A DNA stretch of 64,000 nt from Porites lobata (Eukaryota > Cnidaria > Anthozoa > Scleractinia > Poritidae). The stretch spans positions 2,421,001 to 2,485,000 of the forward strand of contig CALNXK010000020.1 of the NCBI GenBank assembly GCA_942486035.1, written 5' to 3'. The position numbers were made by a program, and so were the translations under genes. The notes under the pieces were generated by a model. It did not search any database and was not told where the DNA came from. It worked only from the letters and a program-made list of their open reading frames with translations. This document shows, piece by piece, positions 23,581 through 37,600 of this stretch; within the stretch, counting starts at the first letter, position 1; each line of letters starts with the position of its first letter.

Positions 23581-25659
23581 GACTTAACCTCCACTAAGCT
23601 CCTAGAGATGGTATCTCCTCTCCTCAGAATTTTCCTATTCTGGCCTTCCTTAAATTTTGGTGTTTGATTACTAAATGAGGGAGCTGAAGTGAAACTAAAC
23701 GTCTGGAACTTTACTTAGTTCCAACTCAAACTGTCTGGGCGATGGTGCGTCTTACGAGATCCTTCACTGCCTAGCATGAGCAGAAGAACGTGAAGAAATC
23801 TTAGGATATGAAAAAGCATAACAAACTTGCATTGGAAGCACGGTGACTTGCACCTACGTACTCTTATCTCTACAACGGCCACTTTCCTCTGTCCCCAAGG
23901 TGGCCGTTGTAGAGAGGTTCAACTGTAGTTAGCTCGTTAACTAACCGGTTAAAACGTGCTTGTTCAGCTTGTTGCTGTCTGGCTTCCAATTTCGCGCAAG
24001 CTGCCATTTATTTCCCGGATGTACCGATGTTATGGCGGCATCGTCTCTCGCTTTTTGCAATGCTTGTTTAAGAACACTTAACTAACCTTTGTATCGTTCA
24101 CCAGAAAATCTGCAAGAGTTCTCTTTTTAGCTAGATGAAATAAGAGATCACTGACATTTTCAAACATTGATAAAACCGCCAAATCTGTACCGCCATTTAA
24201 CATGCTTATTAAGATAATAAGGTCATCAATGGTCGCTAAATTTATCCGAGATTTTCAACCAAATTAGGGTACTTTTTACAACTTTACCTTCCAAATCCTT
24301 AGCAAATGCCATTCCAATAACTTTAGGTATGATTTTTCAAAGGACATGAAATGTATCGATAGCAAATAAACGAATAAAACAAATAATATTCAGTCAAAAT
24401 GAAAAGCTTTTGGGGTTGGGAATTATCATTTGTTCCGCAACAATAATAACCAAGAATAACAGTCCATATATCTGATCTTCTTGTTGTTAGTTCTGTGAAA
24501 AGAGAAGTAGTGACGGACTTTTTACCCATAATTAAAACTACAATGTAACCGCCACAGCAAAGAACCTGAAATTTTAAATTCTCTTAAAACTGTAGCCTCA
24601 GCCTGCTATAAGTAAGTATATCAGTTGTTATTTATGCCCTAAGAAGTTATTAAAAAACATACTAGCTTTTTGTTGTCTGCCCAGGAACATGAAGCTCACA
24701 CATTACAGTTATAAAGGAGGTTCTGAAAGCTCTGAACTTGTTAAAAACTTCCTGAGCTTCATACTATTGTTTTGTATGACTACCTTTAAAATTGTCTTGT
24801 ACTTCATTATTGTTACAAAACAAGCACTTGAACAGAGGTCTCTTCCTAAGTGTTAATAATCATTTATTTATTGGTTTATTTACTTACACAAGTCTTTCAT
24901 TACTCATTTTTTAATTACTTTATTTTTCGGGAATGATCTTTGTTTTTATCTATTATCTTTTTTAATCACCGTGTACTTTCTCATTCTTTCATCAGTGGTT
25001 TCGGAAAATCATGGGGTCTCGAGCTGAACAATAGTCACTCAGTTCTTGTATTTTAGCAAGTGTCAGAGGAGCTATCGCCTTTCACTAATGGTAATGTGTA
25101 AACAGTTATTTTGTCATGCATCTTTTGTTTAGATAGATGATAGAGATCGTCGATTTGAGACAAATCAACTAATCTTAAGTTTCATCTGGAATTTCCGGCA
25201 ACTGATAACATCGCATTATCGCGAGTTATCAGGTATATTGAAGGAGGCAAACTCTAATATAGACATGGGATATCCATAATTAAGACCAATGCAAAGATAA
25301 TATCGTCGAAAAATCGGGAAGATCAAACGCTTAGTTAGGAAAACATCATGTTATTACAGTCTGTCATATCTGAAAGAATGGAGATTTGAGTATTTAGTAC
25401 TGTGAAAATACTCAATAAACGACTAAATTAGAAAGGAAAAGTAAATGAATAAATAAATAAATAAATAAACGAATGTGTACAAAAAGACATAACGACATCG
25501 CAAAAGATAAAATGTAAAGAAAAACTAAATTATTTGATAAATACAACCGTTAAAGAACTCACCCCTCCGGCGTTAAGTACCAGTTCGCTTATAAATAATA
25601 AACAGAATGACTGGTATATGTTAGCTTATTTGGAGAGAAGAAGTCAGAAAAAATCTGAG

Positions 25660-25741
25660 TTCTAGATGGAAATTGAACCCACGGCCTTCCAGAAATCGCT
25701 AGTCGGACGCTCTGACCAGTGACTGAGCTACAAGAACTCCT
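25660..25741 (-). repeat. tRNA-like SINE head or tRNA pseudogene
   Basis: Minus strand: GTTCTTG, TAGCTCAGTCACTGGTCAGA (A box), ... GTGGGTTCAATTTCC (B box), CTAGAAC pairing with the 5' arm. The anticodon arm is too long and poorly paired for a normal tRNA. Confidence 0.55.
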
Positions 25742-25977
25742 AGTGATGAGCAGGTCATATGTGGGCTGACATAACGACTGCATCTCGCAGTCACATTATA
25801 CTGTACATTATGTCAATAAACATTTACATATATTACACGCTTATAATTGTACTTTGTAATAGCACTGAGAATTCACTGTAAAAAACTGTTTAAGAAATAA
25901 AAGTCGTTTGAAAGTAAGATAAATCCCTTTAGTTATACATCCTTTATCTCCTTTCTTAAAATTAACCGACCCAAACC

Positions 25978-26146
25978 AGGGGCGGATCCAGGATTTTTTT
26001 TAGGGGGGGGTGCACTCGTCTCTTGCTCTATTTCAACACCAATAAACCACATATATTTTTTTTTGCAGAATACCAGTTGTATTAGAAAACCGCAGGTCAT
26101 TTAAGGGGGGGTGCACCCCAGCACCCTCCCCCTAGATCCGCCCCTG
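25978..26146. mobile_element. MITE with GGGGCGGATC ends
   Basis: Left end AGGGGCGGATCCAGGAT and right end CTAGATCCGCCCCTG are inverted repeats, with G-runs next to each. CAAACC occurs directly on both sides (25972-25977 and 26147-26152), a possible 6-bp target duplication. Confidence 0.75.
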
Positions 26147-29100
26147 CAAACCGTTCGATGTAATTCGAAATGTCAAATGTAACCAACTCCCTTTTAACCA
26201 GGCACCTCTGAAAGAAGGACGGATAAGTGTGCATGGTCCCCGCGTTTGAGATTAGTGAAACTTTTCTAATACTCACAAATTGGGCAGTACTCAACTGCCT
26301 AGTTATTGGACAGTATCAAGATTACCGCCAATTCTCTCTAAAGCTTTGTGCGCCTTGAAAATCCATTCAAAGAAAATGGCTGAAGAATAGAACGATAGAC
26401 CAACTGACCTTGGACTTTGGGTGTCTTTTTCTATCTTTCCCTCGGTCTTTTGATTTCATTTCTGTTTTTCTTTTCTTCAAACGGAATGCTAAATATACTC
26501 CATAATTTCAAGGACACCATATTGGGGTCGCTATCTTGGATTTTTCAACACAGAAGTAAACCAAAACTGAAAGCAAATGATTTGCAAATAATCTGCTTCT
26601 CCGCGCCTCTCAACCACTGTCTAAAACTACAGAGAAAGTACCAAGGTCACGGGGTCTAGGGGGTCAGTATTCCTTATTCAGATGGTTCAAAAGGCAAAAG
26701 GTTATGTCTTTCCCTTAATATCGCCAACACGTTTGTAAAAGTAACTTTCCTCATCGTAAAGTTGTGCAAATTACGCGAACGAATGAAAACGGAACTTTGC
26801 GAAAACAATGACGTCACTACTCTGATGCCACGAGGAATAAAAATGTTGTAATATCTCTTTCCCTTTTTTTACAACTTGTACTGTACCTTTTTAAATTATT
26901 TTCTCTTCTTTATCAGATGAATGTTAAAGCTTGTCTTTTCAAAGTGTGACTACAACAGAAGGGCTCCTTTTACCAATGGAGTTGAACTTAAATGACGAGC
27001 ACAAGCAAGACCTTGGAGATTCTGAGGTAAGAACAAATGTGATGGTGCCTAGCATGAAAATTTTGTTGAACAAAAAGTAACCGTTTTTTTTTTACCGTAA
27101 ACATAAAATTGTGTTTTTAAAAATACGTGTGCGTGTACACTTAACCGATTTCCGTTGTATGACTTGAATAATAAAATAGTATGTGACAGGGCATCGCTCG
27201 TGATAAAACCGACTGGAAAGGAAAACTGAACACTGGCGAACATAAATCAAATAGAGAAAAGCATGGATAATCAAATTTGCAGACATTTACTATAATTCGA
27301 TTCTTTTCAAGTTTACCTTACTTAAAAGATTGTACGAGCGATTTAGAAGTAATAATAACTATAATGAACAAATTGGACGAAGGTATTGTGATATTAGGAT
27401 TAAACCGTGGCAGTTTGACCAGAAATGGGCAGTACTATTTTTTCTACATATAAAAAATGGTGCACGTTCAAAACGGTATTTAAAAGAGTAAATGTAACAC
27501 AAAGCGTGCGAAGCATGAGGTCATAATTATTAACTATAAAAGCCCTTTACTCTAGGACCACCAAGTGGTGTATTTACGAAGTAGGTGAGGGATTATACTT
27601 ACGTACGTTTCTACGTAGGAGGTTATATCACCTTGGCTAAACATGAATAATTCCGCTAACAAGGAGTGTACGTTTTTGTAATAGCTGGTTACTCTTATAC
27701 GTAAAAACACAAATGCCAACTGATGTCTGTTTAATTTTTATTATGCAAAAATTTCTTCATCGCCACATCTTCAGCTGTCCCAAAACCTTTGGAAGGCAGA
27801 TAGCACAGCCAGATATTGATCCCAGATTCCGAGGCAATAGTATTAATGAATTTTTATAGATTGGTGATAAAAGCTTCCTTCTCTGGATAACTCAAGCGAA
27901 AAAAAATCATTATCATTTTATCCTTCTAGTATTTTTCTTGTTCTTATTCTCAGTTTTTTCTTTATCCACTGGGTACTCTACGTTCTTTGTGAACAATGTT
28001 CCAACTTGCGTTATCGAATCACTTCCAAAAAGTAAAAAGCAATACAAATTGAGTATCTTAAGGCTGGAACGCATTAGACTCTTTTGTAACGATGTGGAAC
28101 TTCATATTAAAATCTAGTTTTACCAACTGAACCGATAAAGCTAAACGGTGTTTGTAAAATATTTCTCTTGGAAAGCTGGCGTTTTAAGCCAGGGCCGCCC
28201 ACACAAATGGGCGCGGGCTGCTCCTTTTGAATTTTTTTACGGTGGTGACATTTACATAATTTACGAGTCGGTTGACATTAAATAATGGTGCTGTCTGTGT
28301 TGCAGCTTGCGTAGGTGTGTCACCAGCAAAAATAAATTTTTCATTAAAAAATAATAAGGAACAAATGAATAAAAAATCGACTAATTCATTGCCTTCTAGA
28401 CTTCGAGTTCAAAGAAAGACTCTGATATCGAAATCGATTTCCCGGCTTTTTCTAACTCGTTAATTTGTCTTATCTGCCTAAAACTCTGGCTGCCCGTCCT
28501 TATGTTTTTTATTGATAGAATATAACGTTCACATTCGAAGGTCTGATTTTAGTCAGAATAATCTTTTCTTAGGGGGACATCTGATTCAGCGCTAAGCGTA
28601 TATTTCAGGCGAACTGTTCTGAACCGTGTTTTGTCGATTTTCGCTCTCCAAGTTAGTTGTGTACGATCTATTTGTTTAAAGATGTTACCCTAATTTTCGA
28701 AATAGTAATGTGGGGTATTTTCTTCTAACAAGAAAGCGATATTTAAAGTATATGTGAACCTGCTCTTTGACTAATATTCAGTCTTCTATTTGCATTTCAA
28801 ATCGGACTTATATTGGCATTATTCGAATAATGATCCGATGTAACCCTTCTTTTAAGTTTAACGTCTATATTTTACTTTGAGCCTAAAATTCCTTTTCTCT
28901 ATGCATGCCTTATTTTTGTATGTGGTTAAACAAACATTTAATGGTGATTTTTTTTTTCCTTGTCGCTTTGTTTGAATATTCCGTTCATCTGATAAAATAG
29001 ATTATCCATTTTACAATTTATCTTTTTAGCGGTTATATAGATCGGTTGTTTTTATCTACCTTCGATTGTTGGTATTTGGTATTAATTGAAAAAGTCAAAA

Positions 29101-30174
29101 GGATTTAACGTAAACAATTATCTCAACTAATTGTTTTGTCTACAGCGGAAACCTATCAAGGTCAGAGCCATGTGGCTGAAGCATTGTGAAGTTTGGTCAC
29201 ATGCGGATTTTTAACTAATTTGAAAAAACAATATCTCTTTCAAACTCAGGTAACTTCTAGTAAATATCTTGTCTAGTAAGTAAAAATTGTACTAATTGAT
29301 TTTACCTTCCCTAAGTAATATAAATGGAGAGGAAGTGAGGTTAAATTTGGATAAGTTAGAAAGAAGGCTAGAAAAGAATAATCCGGGTCTTTGCATTTCA
29401 TATATGATCTAACGTCAGTTCAACTCATATGAATAGTCTATAAGTCTTACGACAATACGAGCATCAATTATGCTGTAGTGTGACCCCATAGTCTGTCCTC
29501 TTCTTCTTTTTGTGCTGCCATATAACATATTTCCTCCAGATGCCAAATTTAACGAGCAAAGTAAATTGCATGTTAAAAGTCTTAATACGAACACAGGAGC
29601 ATCGAGAATGTTAGCTGTAGTGTGCACTGGCACGGGCCCTCCTTCTTATAATGCTGGTATATAACATATTTCCTCCAGATACAAGAAGAAAAAAAAGAAA
29701 AAATGGTTTGATTGTAGCAAATGAATCTGAATGAGAACAAACATGTGTAGAAGAGGAACTGTCATTCTGGCTCAGAGTTTTAAGATCTTTGGTTATATTT
29801 TGGGTCAGTTAAATCAGTTCTTAAAGTTAAATTGTAGATAACTTTGTCTAATGATTTTAGAAAATATTTCTTTTTTACACTAGTCAGTATCAAACCATCA
29901 TCTTATTCACCTGCTAGCTTAAAGAGGACCCCTAATACTTATAGTATAGTTCTTCAACCCCTCCAATTCCCGACCCAAATTCAAAAAGTAAATTAAAATG
30001 CATGTTGAAAACTGATGGCTGGAGATTTTAGTTTATCAGATTTCTTTCCAAATTACATTTGTAAAAGGTCTAAAGTGCTAGAAATAGCTTTCTATAATTT
30101 CTAAATATAAACTTGTCCTAGCGATGGCTATGATGACTATACTTTTCTGTTTTTTTTTTTTTCCTTTTTCGGCG

Positions 30175-30240
30175 GGGTAGGTGGGTGTTGGTGGTGGTGG
30201 TGGTGGTAGGGGGGGGGGGGGCATTGGTGGGGGGGGGTGT
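30175..30240 (+). repeat. G-rich low-complexity tract
   Basis: (GGT)n followed by G12 and G8 runs, with potential to form G-quadruplexes. No gene nearby. Confidence 0.8.
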
Positions 30241-31215
30241 CTTCTGATTGAGGTTAAGGTGGCGTTTTTTGAGATAATTGTTTGGCTATCCCATCATGAT
30301 CTTCTCAAGAACTGCCATTTTAAAATATGAAGTAGCAGCGAGGCAAATGAATGGGTTCAGCGCCACAGAGAAAAACTGTTTGTTTGATCCGTGAATGAAG
30401 CATGGTGATGTTAACTCATTGTCCTATGGCTTATTACTCTTCAGTTTAGTTTGCAAAACGCTTTGAAAAGGGGAAGAAATGCAGCTATCTTTATTTCTCG
30501 TTTTCCGGCAAGTAACTTCACTACATAAAGGAACTGACTTTTAGCAACGTTTAACAACTGAAAACTTTTTAAAAACAGAATAGGGAAAAAAAGAACAGCA
30601 ATTTAACGTGTTTATAACAGCTTTTCCTGTCCTGCTAAGTGTGTTACATTATTGCAGGTTTGCAAGTGACATCACGGCGGCCATGTTGGTGATGAAGAAT
30701 AAAAGCATTTCTCTCTTTAACCCCAACACGGCCGCCTTGTCACGTGGTTGCAAACTAAGAATTGGCGCGTCAGCATTTTTATTTCTAAGGGGCAATATTT
30801 GTAAGGACCCCAGTTCTCTTAAAAGGGGAATATAATATCATCGTTAAAAGGTAGATTTGTACTTGGCCCCCTGCTCACTATATATTGAGACGATTTCTTT
30901 TCTAGCAGCCATTTATGAGTCAAAAACGTTTTCTGTCAGACCTGTTTCCCTTCATTAGCAAGTGAACAGTCAATGCAAGCCTTTGGTCATTTTAGTTGCA
31001 ATATATGCTTTGGATAAGATTTAGGACCAATGAGGCCAAAAGATCCAAAGATATACATTATTAAATCGTCTTAAAAAGAACGAAATTTTAAAGTTTGTAT
31101 AGTTTAACTGCGTGAGATTTCAGGAAAGGGCTAGATTCACCAATTTTAATAGCAAAAGTTGGATCAAATACAATGACAAACTAATTAACATGTACTTAAT
31201 ATTATTGGAATCAGT

Positions 31216-31330
31216 TCTGGCAAGTCGGCCAGTATGGTATTATAGTTGTACTAAAGAGAGAGTTTGGCAGACGAAAATCACCGGTTTGAATCTTGGGTTG
31301 TGTTTTTTTCCTTTTTTTTTTTTTTTTTAA
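31216..31330 (+). repeat. Possible SINE with poly(T) end
   Basis: GTCGGCCAGTATGG resembles an A box and CCGGTTTGAATC a B box, about 50 bases apart, followed by a long T run (31301-31328). No clear target duplication. Confidence 0.3.
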
Positions 31331-31519
31331 TTTTTTGTATAAACTGTTCAAAGTGTCGTGAAAAATTGCATTGTTTGTTAACGAAGGGGCAAATTTTTTC
31401 TGTTCACGTCATCTCACTCGAAAGGCCAACCTGAAACCTGTTCGTCATGTCTTAGGAGATGATAAATCATTAGTTTTTCAACAAATAGCGTGAAAGCAAA
31501 ACGTTCCCTTTTCCGTTGT

Positions 31520-31525
31520 TTTATT
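31520..31525 (-). terminator. Probable poly(A) signal of gene 2
   Basis: AATAAA on the minus strand, about 73 bases past the gene 2 stop codon. It is the first canonical hexamer seen downstream. Confidence 0.45.
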
Positions 31526-31597
31526 CAAGTGCGTTCTACTTTGGACAACTTTCTTGTTTCGTTAGTTGACCAGAATTTGACCCTTTAAGCCTTTGCC

Positions 31598-31669
31598 TTA
31601 AAGCTTCTCATCAATCATATCAAAATTGACATAATCTTCATCGTTATACTCATCAAGGTTAAGGTGAAC
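31598..31669 (-). CDS. Gene 2 exon 17: short C-terminal tail
   Basis: 72 nt including the stop (TAA, 31600-31598): VHLNLDEYNDEDYVNFDMID... The protein ends 23 residues after the kinase; there is no room for a SAM domain. YVNF fits the Grb2 SH2 consensus (pYxN). Gene 3 has a tail exon of the same length with DYVNFDM conserved. Confidence 0.9.
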   Translation of the reverse strand, partial: VHLNLDEYNDEDYVNFDMIDEKL

Positions 31670-34600
31670 CTGTTCAAAAAACAAACAAGAGAAAGTAAAA
31701 CAGGTCATTCAAGAATGTTATCCTCGATCCTAATCACAAAGCAGTTTACGCTTTATGTACTTATTAAAAAAAAAACACAGTAAAACAAAACAAGATAAAA
31801 AAAATAATAAACAGAAATGAACAAAACAACAGCAACATCAACAAAACCAAATCCGAACAAAAACCATCAAACAAAAACAAAAACCCTACGTAAATGATGA
31901 CATCAACAAACAACATCAACAAAAAAACAGACAAACAAACAACAAAAACAACAAAAACCCAAGCTAAATAATCAGCTATCCTGACCTCACGCTTGGTAAT
32001 AACTCACATGTTCTTATCTCTTTACCTTTTGGTCTTTCATTAGTCTCTTAACAGCAGCACAGATCCACTGGAAAGAAGGGCGCTCTTTAGGATTCTCAGC
32101 CCAGCATTCAGTCAGAACGGAAAATCTGAAAATTAGACAACATTATCATATTTTTGTTTCCATGCATGGAAATTTTGCTTCTTTCCGTAACACCTATAGC
32201 ACTTTCAGTATTACTGATTGTAAGAAACAAATAATTCGTTCGATCGAGCAACCAAACAGCATGGTAATAGAGAGGAGAAGTGTGACGTCACGTTGCCGTG
32301 GTAGCAAAATTTTTGGCTCTCAACAATATTTTCTTGACTGAGACGGTCGATCATTTGCATTGTCGAACGATGCACAAAGGTATGGACTACCGTTTTGTTC
32401 CTTAGTGCAATCATGCACAGGAAAGTCAAACGTCATTTTCTCCGTTGTTTTTGTTTTTCTGCCATATTTGAAGGACCACAGTTTTGTTGAGATCCAGAAA
32501 TTTTGCTACCATGTTAACGTGACCTCACGACTTCTCCTTTCTATAAGTTAAACTTTTAAAGTCAACTCTCACCATAAGGACACCTTGCTAATATGGACAC
32601 CCAATAATTCGCGCAGCAAAAATACATTACTGTTGTTCCACTGATAACACTTGCTATTACGTACTATACCCCACGGTCTCAAGGGTGTCTTAAAACGATG
32701 GAAGTTGTCGTGTGGTTAAAACTTTCATCCCAATATCATCTATCCTTCTACTAATAAACCTATCTATTGACAAATGTGATTATACTGAACTTGCTAAAAA
32801 ATAAAATTAAAGGATTGAGGCAGTCGGCAAGAGCAACTCCTTGTAGGTGAGAGGTCTATTCCAAGGTTTGATCTCAAATACTTGTTTTGACTTCCTTTCC
32901 ATGTAGCATTAACTGTTAAGTGGATTTTAATACCCGTAAAAGGGAATCTCCAAGAGAGAGGTTAGGTGGTAGGGTTGGGGGTAGGAGGGGTGACTGCGCC
33001 GTCCTGTCAGGTTTGTTAGTCAGATGATGTTTATTTCGATTGCTATTGAAGTAGACTAAGGACCCCTTTAGGTTCTCACTTTTGAGGATTTGTATACTTA
33101 GTTCTAAGTAAGAAACGTAAAGAATAGATTACAATAACGCACAGTTCTTCAGAGATATGGACAGGCCGTTGCATTCGATATCCTTTTTCAATCAGAGAAG
33201 TCACTTCTTGGGAGTTGAACCCGGGGTACGGAGAATCACCTGTGACAAAAAAGACACTCTCAGATTATTATTATATTTAATAGGTTATAAGCATTTCTAT
33301 TTAGGAACTGATGTAGCAAAAATAGACTCCAAAACAGTCGTCGTGTTGCTGTTGTTCTTATTCATTCAACAGCCTTTTTGAGTTCTTGACATGTGCAAAA
33401 ATACGGGCTGTTTTGCAGTCTATAGCAAAAACGATCGTTTTTTTTATTACCAATTGTAAAAACTTCCCATAGGACAATTCCATATGACCACCTGTAAAAG
33501 AAAGAAAAAACTAGTACGGAACAATTGCTAAGAATATCTTACTGCGTCAATTTACAGAACTGATCTTATTTGTTGATGATGATGATAACGATGATGGTTA
33601 TCATTTTCGTTATCGTTATTATCATTGGAATAATAATGATGATGATGATGATGATTCATTCAGCTTTACAGTTGTCTTATAATACGCATTTTTCAGGGGT
33701 ACCCAACGTCAATTTTCGGAAAAAATCAGTTCGGAAGACGATTTAAGATCCAGAATTTTCGGAACATTTGTTGTAAAAAATTTCTTGCTGGCCTGCCTCT
33801 CCTAGGATTTTCGAACATACAAAAAATGGTATAATTGCCCATTTTTAACGGATTTTTACCCTAAAAAGGTCACCTAGAATTTTCGGGACCCTTTTTTGTG
33901 GCTGAAATTTTCGAAAAGGTAAGTTTTGATCCCCATAATTTTCGGATCACTAGACTTTCAGCTAGAAAATCCGAACAGATGAAAAATTTTTAGGAGATAA
34001 AAATATGCCTATATCTACCGTTTAAATACTAAAATACCTTCATCAATGCTATGTTTAAGTGGTTTTGAACTATATTCTCGTTGGGTGCCCCGAATTTTTT
34101 TATTGATCACTAAAAGAAAATGGTCGCATGTATCAAAGATTTTTCCCTGATAAATTTTAAGGAACCCTCCTGAACGTAGCTGGGTTTTGTAAAACACTTC
34201 GCCCTACCCTCACGCCACCCTCACCCCCACTGGGATATGAACAAAGTGAAACTTGTGCCTCCAATAAACTGTGCAAAGAGATGATATATTCTGTCAGTAA
34301 GCAAGACCTAGGGCAAGAGATATGAAGAAAACCTGGGAAAAAATGGGAGAAACTAAGAAAGACGACTTACACGTCACTCATGGTGCTGGATTCACCGTGA
34401 AAAAGAGACTCTGGAGGCATCCATTTGACTGGAAGACGAGCCTTTGTGAAGCAAAAACAAGTGGGCCATCATTGATAAAAAGATAAGCAAGCGCAAAGAA
34501 TTACCCGATCAAAATCGCAAAAAAAGAAGATAAATGTATTTTTTATTGCACTGCAAATGTATGTTACGCTACCTGTGATGTCCGCACGTAAATGTCACCC

Positions 34601-37600
34601 TTTACACCACGCGCAAGTCCAAAGTCAGAAATTTTGCACACTTGGTTCTCGCCAACGAGAATGTTACGAGCAGCCAAATCACGATGGACGACCTAAAAAA
34701 ACAAACAAACAAATAAGGCGAAATGAATGCTATGAAATAACACAAACTCGATTGGCAATCACTGCCTGAAGTTATACTTTTGTGATGGATTTTTTAACCA
34801 ACTTGCGAGCATTTAAAACTTATTATAAAAAATAATAATAAATAAATAAATAAAAAAGAACACTTGCGCGTTGCTGTGAACTAGTTAAGGTATAAAATTA
34901 CTCATAACTGGAAAAACGATAAAGGAATAAGGTTGGTTCCTTGTAGCAGCGGGTAGTCAGATTCAGTTTCAGTTTTTGCAGAGGTTTGTGCAATAACGAG
35001 GAATGTGTAAAAAAGGTATATAGGTCCAGTTTAGTGCATATATATTAGTCATACAAGTCTGTACCAGCCTCAAAGGATTACTCGCCTTAAAACACACCTT
35101 TTGACAACGACTGATTCTGATTTACAGTTCTTTCAAATTAAGCAACTGAATTTACAAACATCGCAGCTAGTTGCCCCATAGACTTTGCATGCCATCCAGT
35201 AGTACTTTGTACACCTTACCTTCATTGTGGCCAAATATTGCATCCCATCAGCTATCATCCATGCGAAGGACAAGAGATCTTTGGCTGTGAGTTTAGAGGC
35301 GGGTTTCTTCTCTCCTGTGTTGTAGTTGTCGGAATGACCTCTGCTCTTCCTCAGATATCCAAGTAAATCACCATATGGTAAATACTCAGACACAATTAGA
35401 AGGGGATCTACAGACAAATATATGAAGTATAAACGTGAATAACCTGATCCGTTCCGCCCGGATAGCCATAAAACAAGAAAAGGTAAATAATAGGCTATTT
35501 TCTTTCGCACCCAGGTGTTCACGAACAGGCGGAAGCAAGATCTTACATTTTCACTCCTCTGGGTAAAAGATTATAGTCAAGCAACACTTTAGATTCTTAA
35601 TTTTAAACGTCACGCGCTTTTTTTTTCTTAGTATCTAGTTGAATCGCGTTTCTGTGTTTTTACATGTTTGTCCCTCTATTGAAATTACGATTGGGAGGGG
35701 GGAAGCTTTCGTATAATAGAAGCTTTTAATATTCTTTTTTTTGCTCCGAGACGATTAATACAAAGGGTCTCCAAAGCTTTACTTTATTAAATAAAAGAAA
35801 AAGGATCGATTAACAAAAAATCATTATTATTTCAACACACAGGTGATGTAGGACCTGGCTTACCACTGACACTACAGCAGCCAATTAACTTCAAGACATG
35901 AGGGTGAGGCTTCAGACTTTTCATCACATTCAATTCCGTAACCATGTCCTGTTTATCTTTAGCACTGGCACTTCCTTTAAATGACAATTAAATATGATAA
36001 AATAGTCAACATTAAATCATAGAGCCTCGGTGGTTTATTTCAAATACTGCACATGGTGCACCACAACCTTGTTGCCATGACCCTCCGTTCCAACGGTCTC
36101 CCTGAGACGAGTATCACAGGATACTGGGAAGAAGGTAGTTGCAAGTAATGCAAAAAAGGAGAACAAAATGGATAAAACTTGGAAGTCCCCTCGTCCCCAG
36201 ACCCGAGCCACTTCGCACTAGGCCTGGAGCCAAAGTTTCACGATAACCTCTGCGAGTGATATCAGTTCCCGCCGATGACGACTGGGAACGAGGCTGTACT
36301 CAGTTTAGTTTTGTTCCTTTCTGCGAGTTCGAATAACCGAACTATACAGACTATACACTACTAGTTGGTATGTAACAGAGCATAAGAATCCCGAAACTAT
36401 GAACAGCGATCTCGTTTTCCAACATGTAATGATGACCAAAAAACCCAAAGACGGAGAGTGAATATTTGCCGTTTCGTGTTTGCAGACTGATCGGGAAACC
36501 AAAGCGAACAGGACGTGAAGTGTAAACAGAAGCAAGACAGTGTGACATATATCTTACCTTTGAGAGATTTGACAGCCACTGTGTTGTTGTCAATAGTGGC
36601 TTTAAAAACTTCACCGAAGTTGCCACTTCCTACCAATCTTTCGAACTTAATGTCGTCACGTTTGAGCTCATAAGAGTGAATGTCATTAATTTCTACATAT
36701 TGAGCGTGATTTGTTACATGGTCTGCGTTTCTCTCTTCTACACCATCCATGATAAGCTCTCCTGTTCGGCGCTTAGTATTTCCTGAAAAAAAAATATTAT
36801 TATTATTATTATTATTATTATAACAATAATAACATAAATAAACAAATCTAAACAAGCAGCATTAATATTAAACAGATAGCTTTAGCGTATTTTACAAGTA
36901 TGTAATGTATTCATTTATCCGTTCGTTCGTTCGTTCGTTCCATCATTCATTCACCAACTCATCCATCCACAAACCCACCCACTCAACAACCTACCCACCC
37001 AACAACCCACCCAACCAACAACTCACGCAGCATGACCCCTAATGGCTCTTGCACTCACCCATCCACCAACCCACCCATCCATCCATCCAATCACCGACCT
37101 ACCCACCCAGTCATCAATCAACCCACCTACCCATCCACCCAGTAACCCATAGGGTATAGTGTCTTGATTTTCCGCCATACCTTGCTCCCGTAAGAGTATA
37201 TTTTCTCTTTCTTCGCTGGTTCCACCTCTCCTAAAATTTAAAAAAACATAAAGCACAAACACTTATAATTATGTAGATGCAGACATAAAACAAGAACAGT
37301 GAGAAGACGGGTAGCGGGTACAATGTATAATAATAATAACCGGTAACCGTAATTGCCTCCACCCCACAGAGACCCTTTAAGAAGCTGACCGTCTTACCAG
37401 AGTCTTATAGACAGAGACTCAACAAAAGGTGGTAAGAATTGGTGTCCATCTTATGGAGATTACCTTTACTTAAAGAGAATTGAATTTACAATACCTTTTA
37501 AAGCGAAGAATGATGACGATAATGGTGACCAGAACAAGTAACAAGAGACCACCACCTCCTGCAACGCCACTAATCACCTTCTTTGCCTTGGATGATAAGC

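Larger units (their letters stand above)
18626..31597. other. Intergenic region between genes 1 and 2 (about 13 kb)
   Basis: Contains the presumed promoter of gene 1 at its left end and the 3' flank of gene 2 at its right end. Open frames here are short (at most 96 codons), lack recognisable domains and are not supported by splice patterns. Repeats listed separately: 20153-20172, 22528-22880, 23290-23580, 25660-25741, 25978-26146, 30175-30240 and 31216-31330. A weak two-exon candidate on the plus strand is given as a finding (26976-28525). Confidence 0.6.

Noticed and set aside
25660..25741. A functional tRNA gene on the minus strand
   Set aside because: A and B boxes are present and the acceptor arms pair, but the anticodon arm is too long and badly paired; better read as a SINE or pseudogene.
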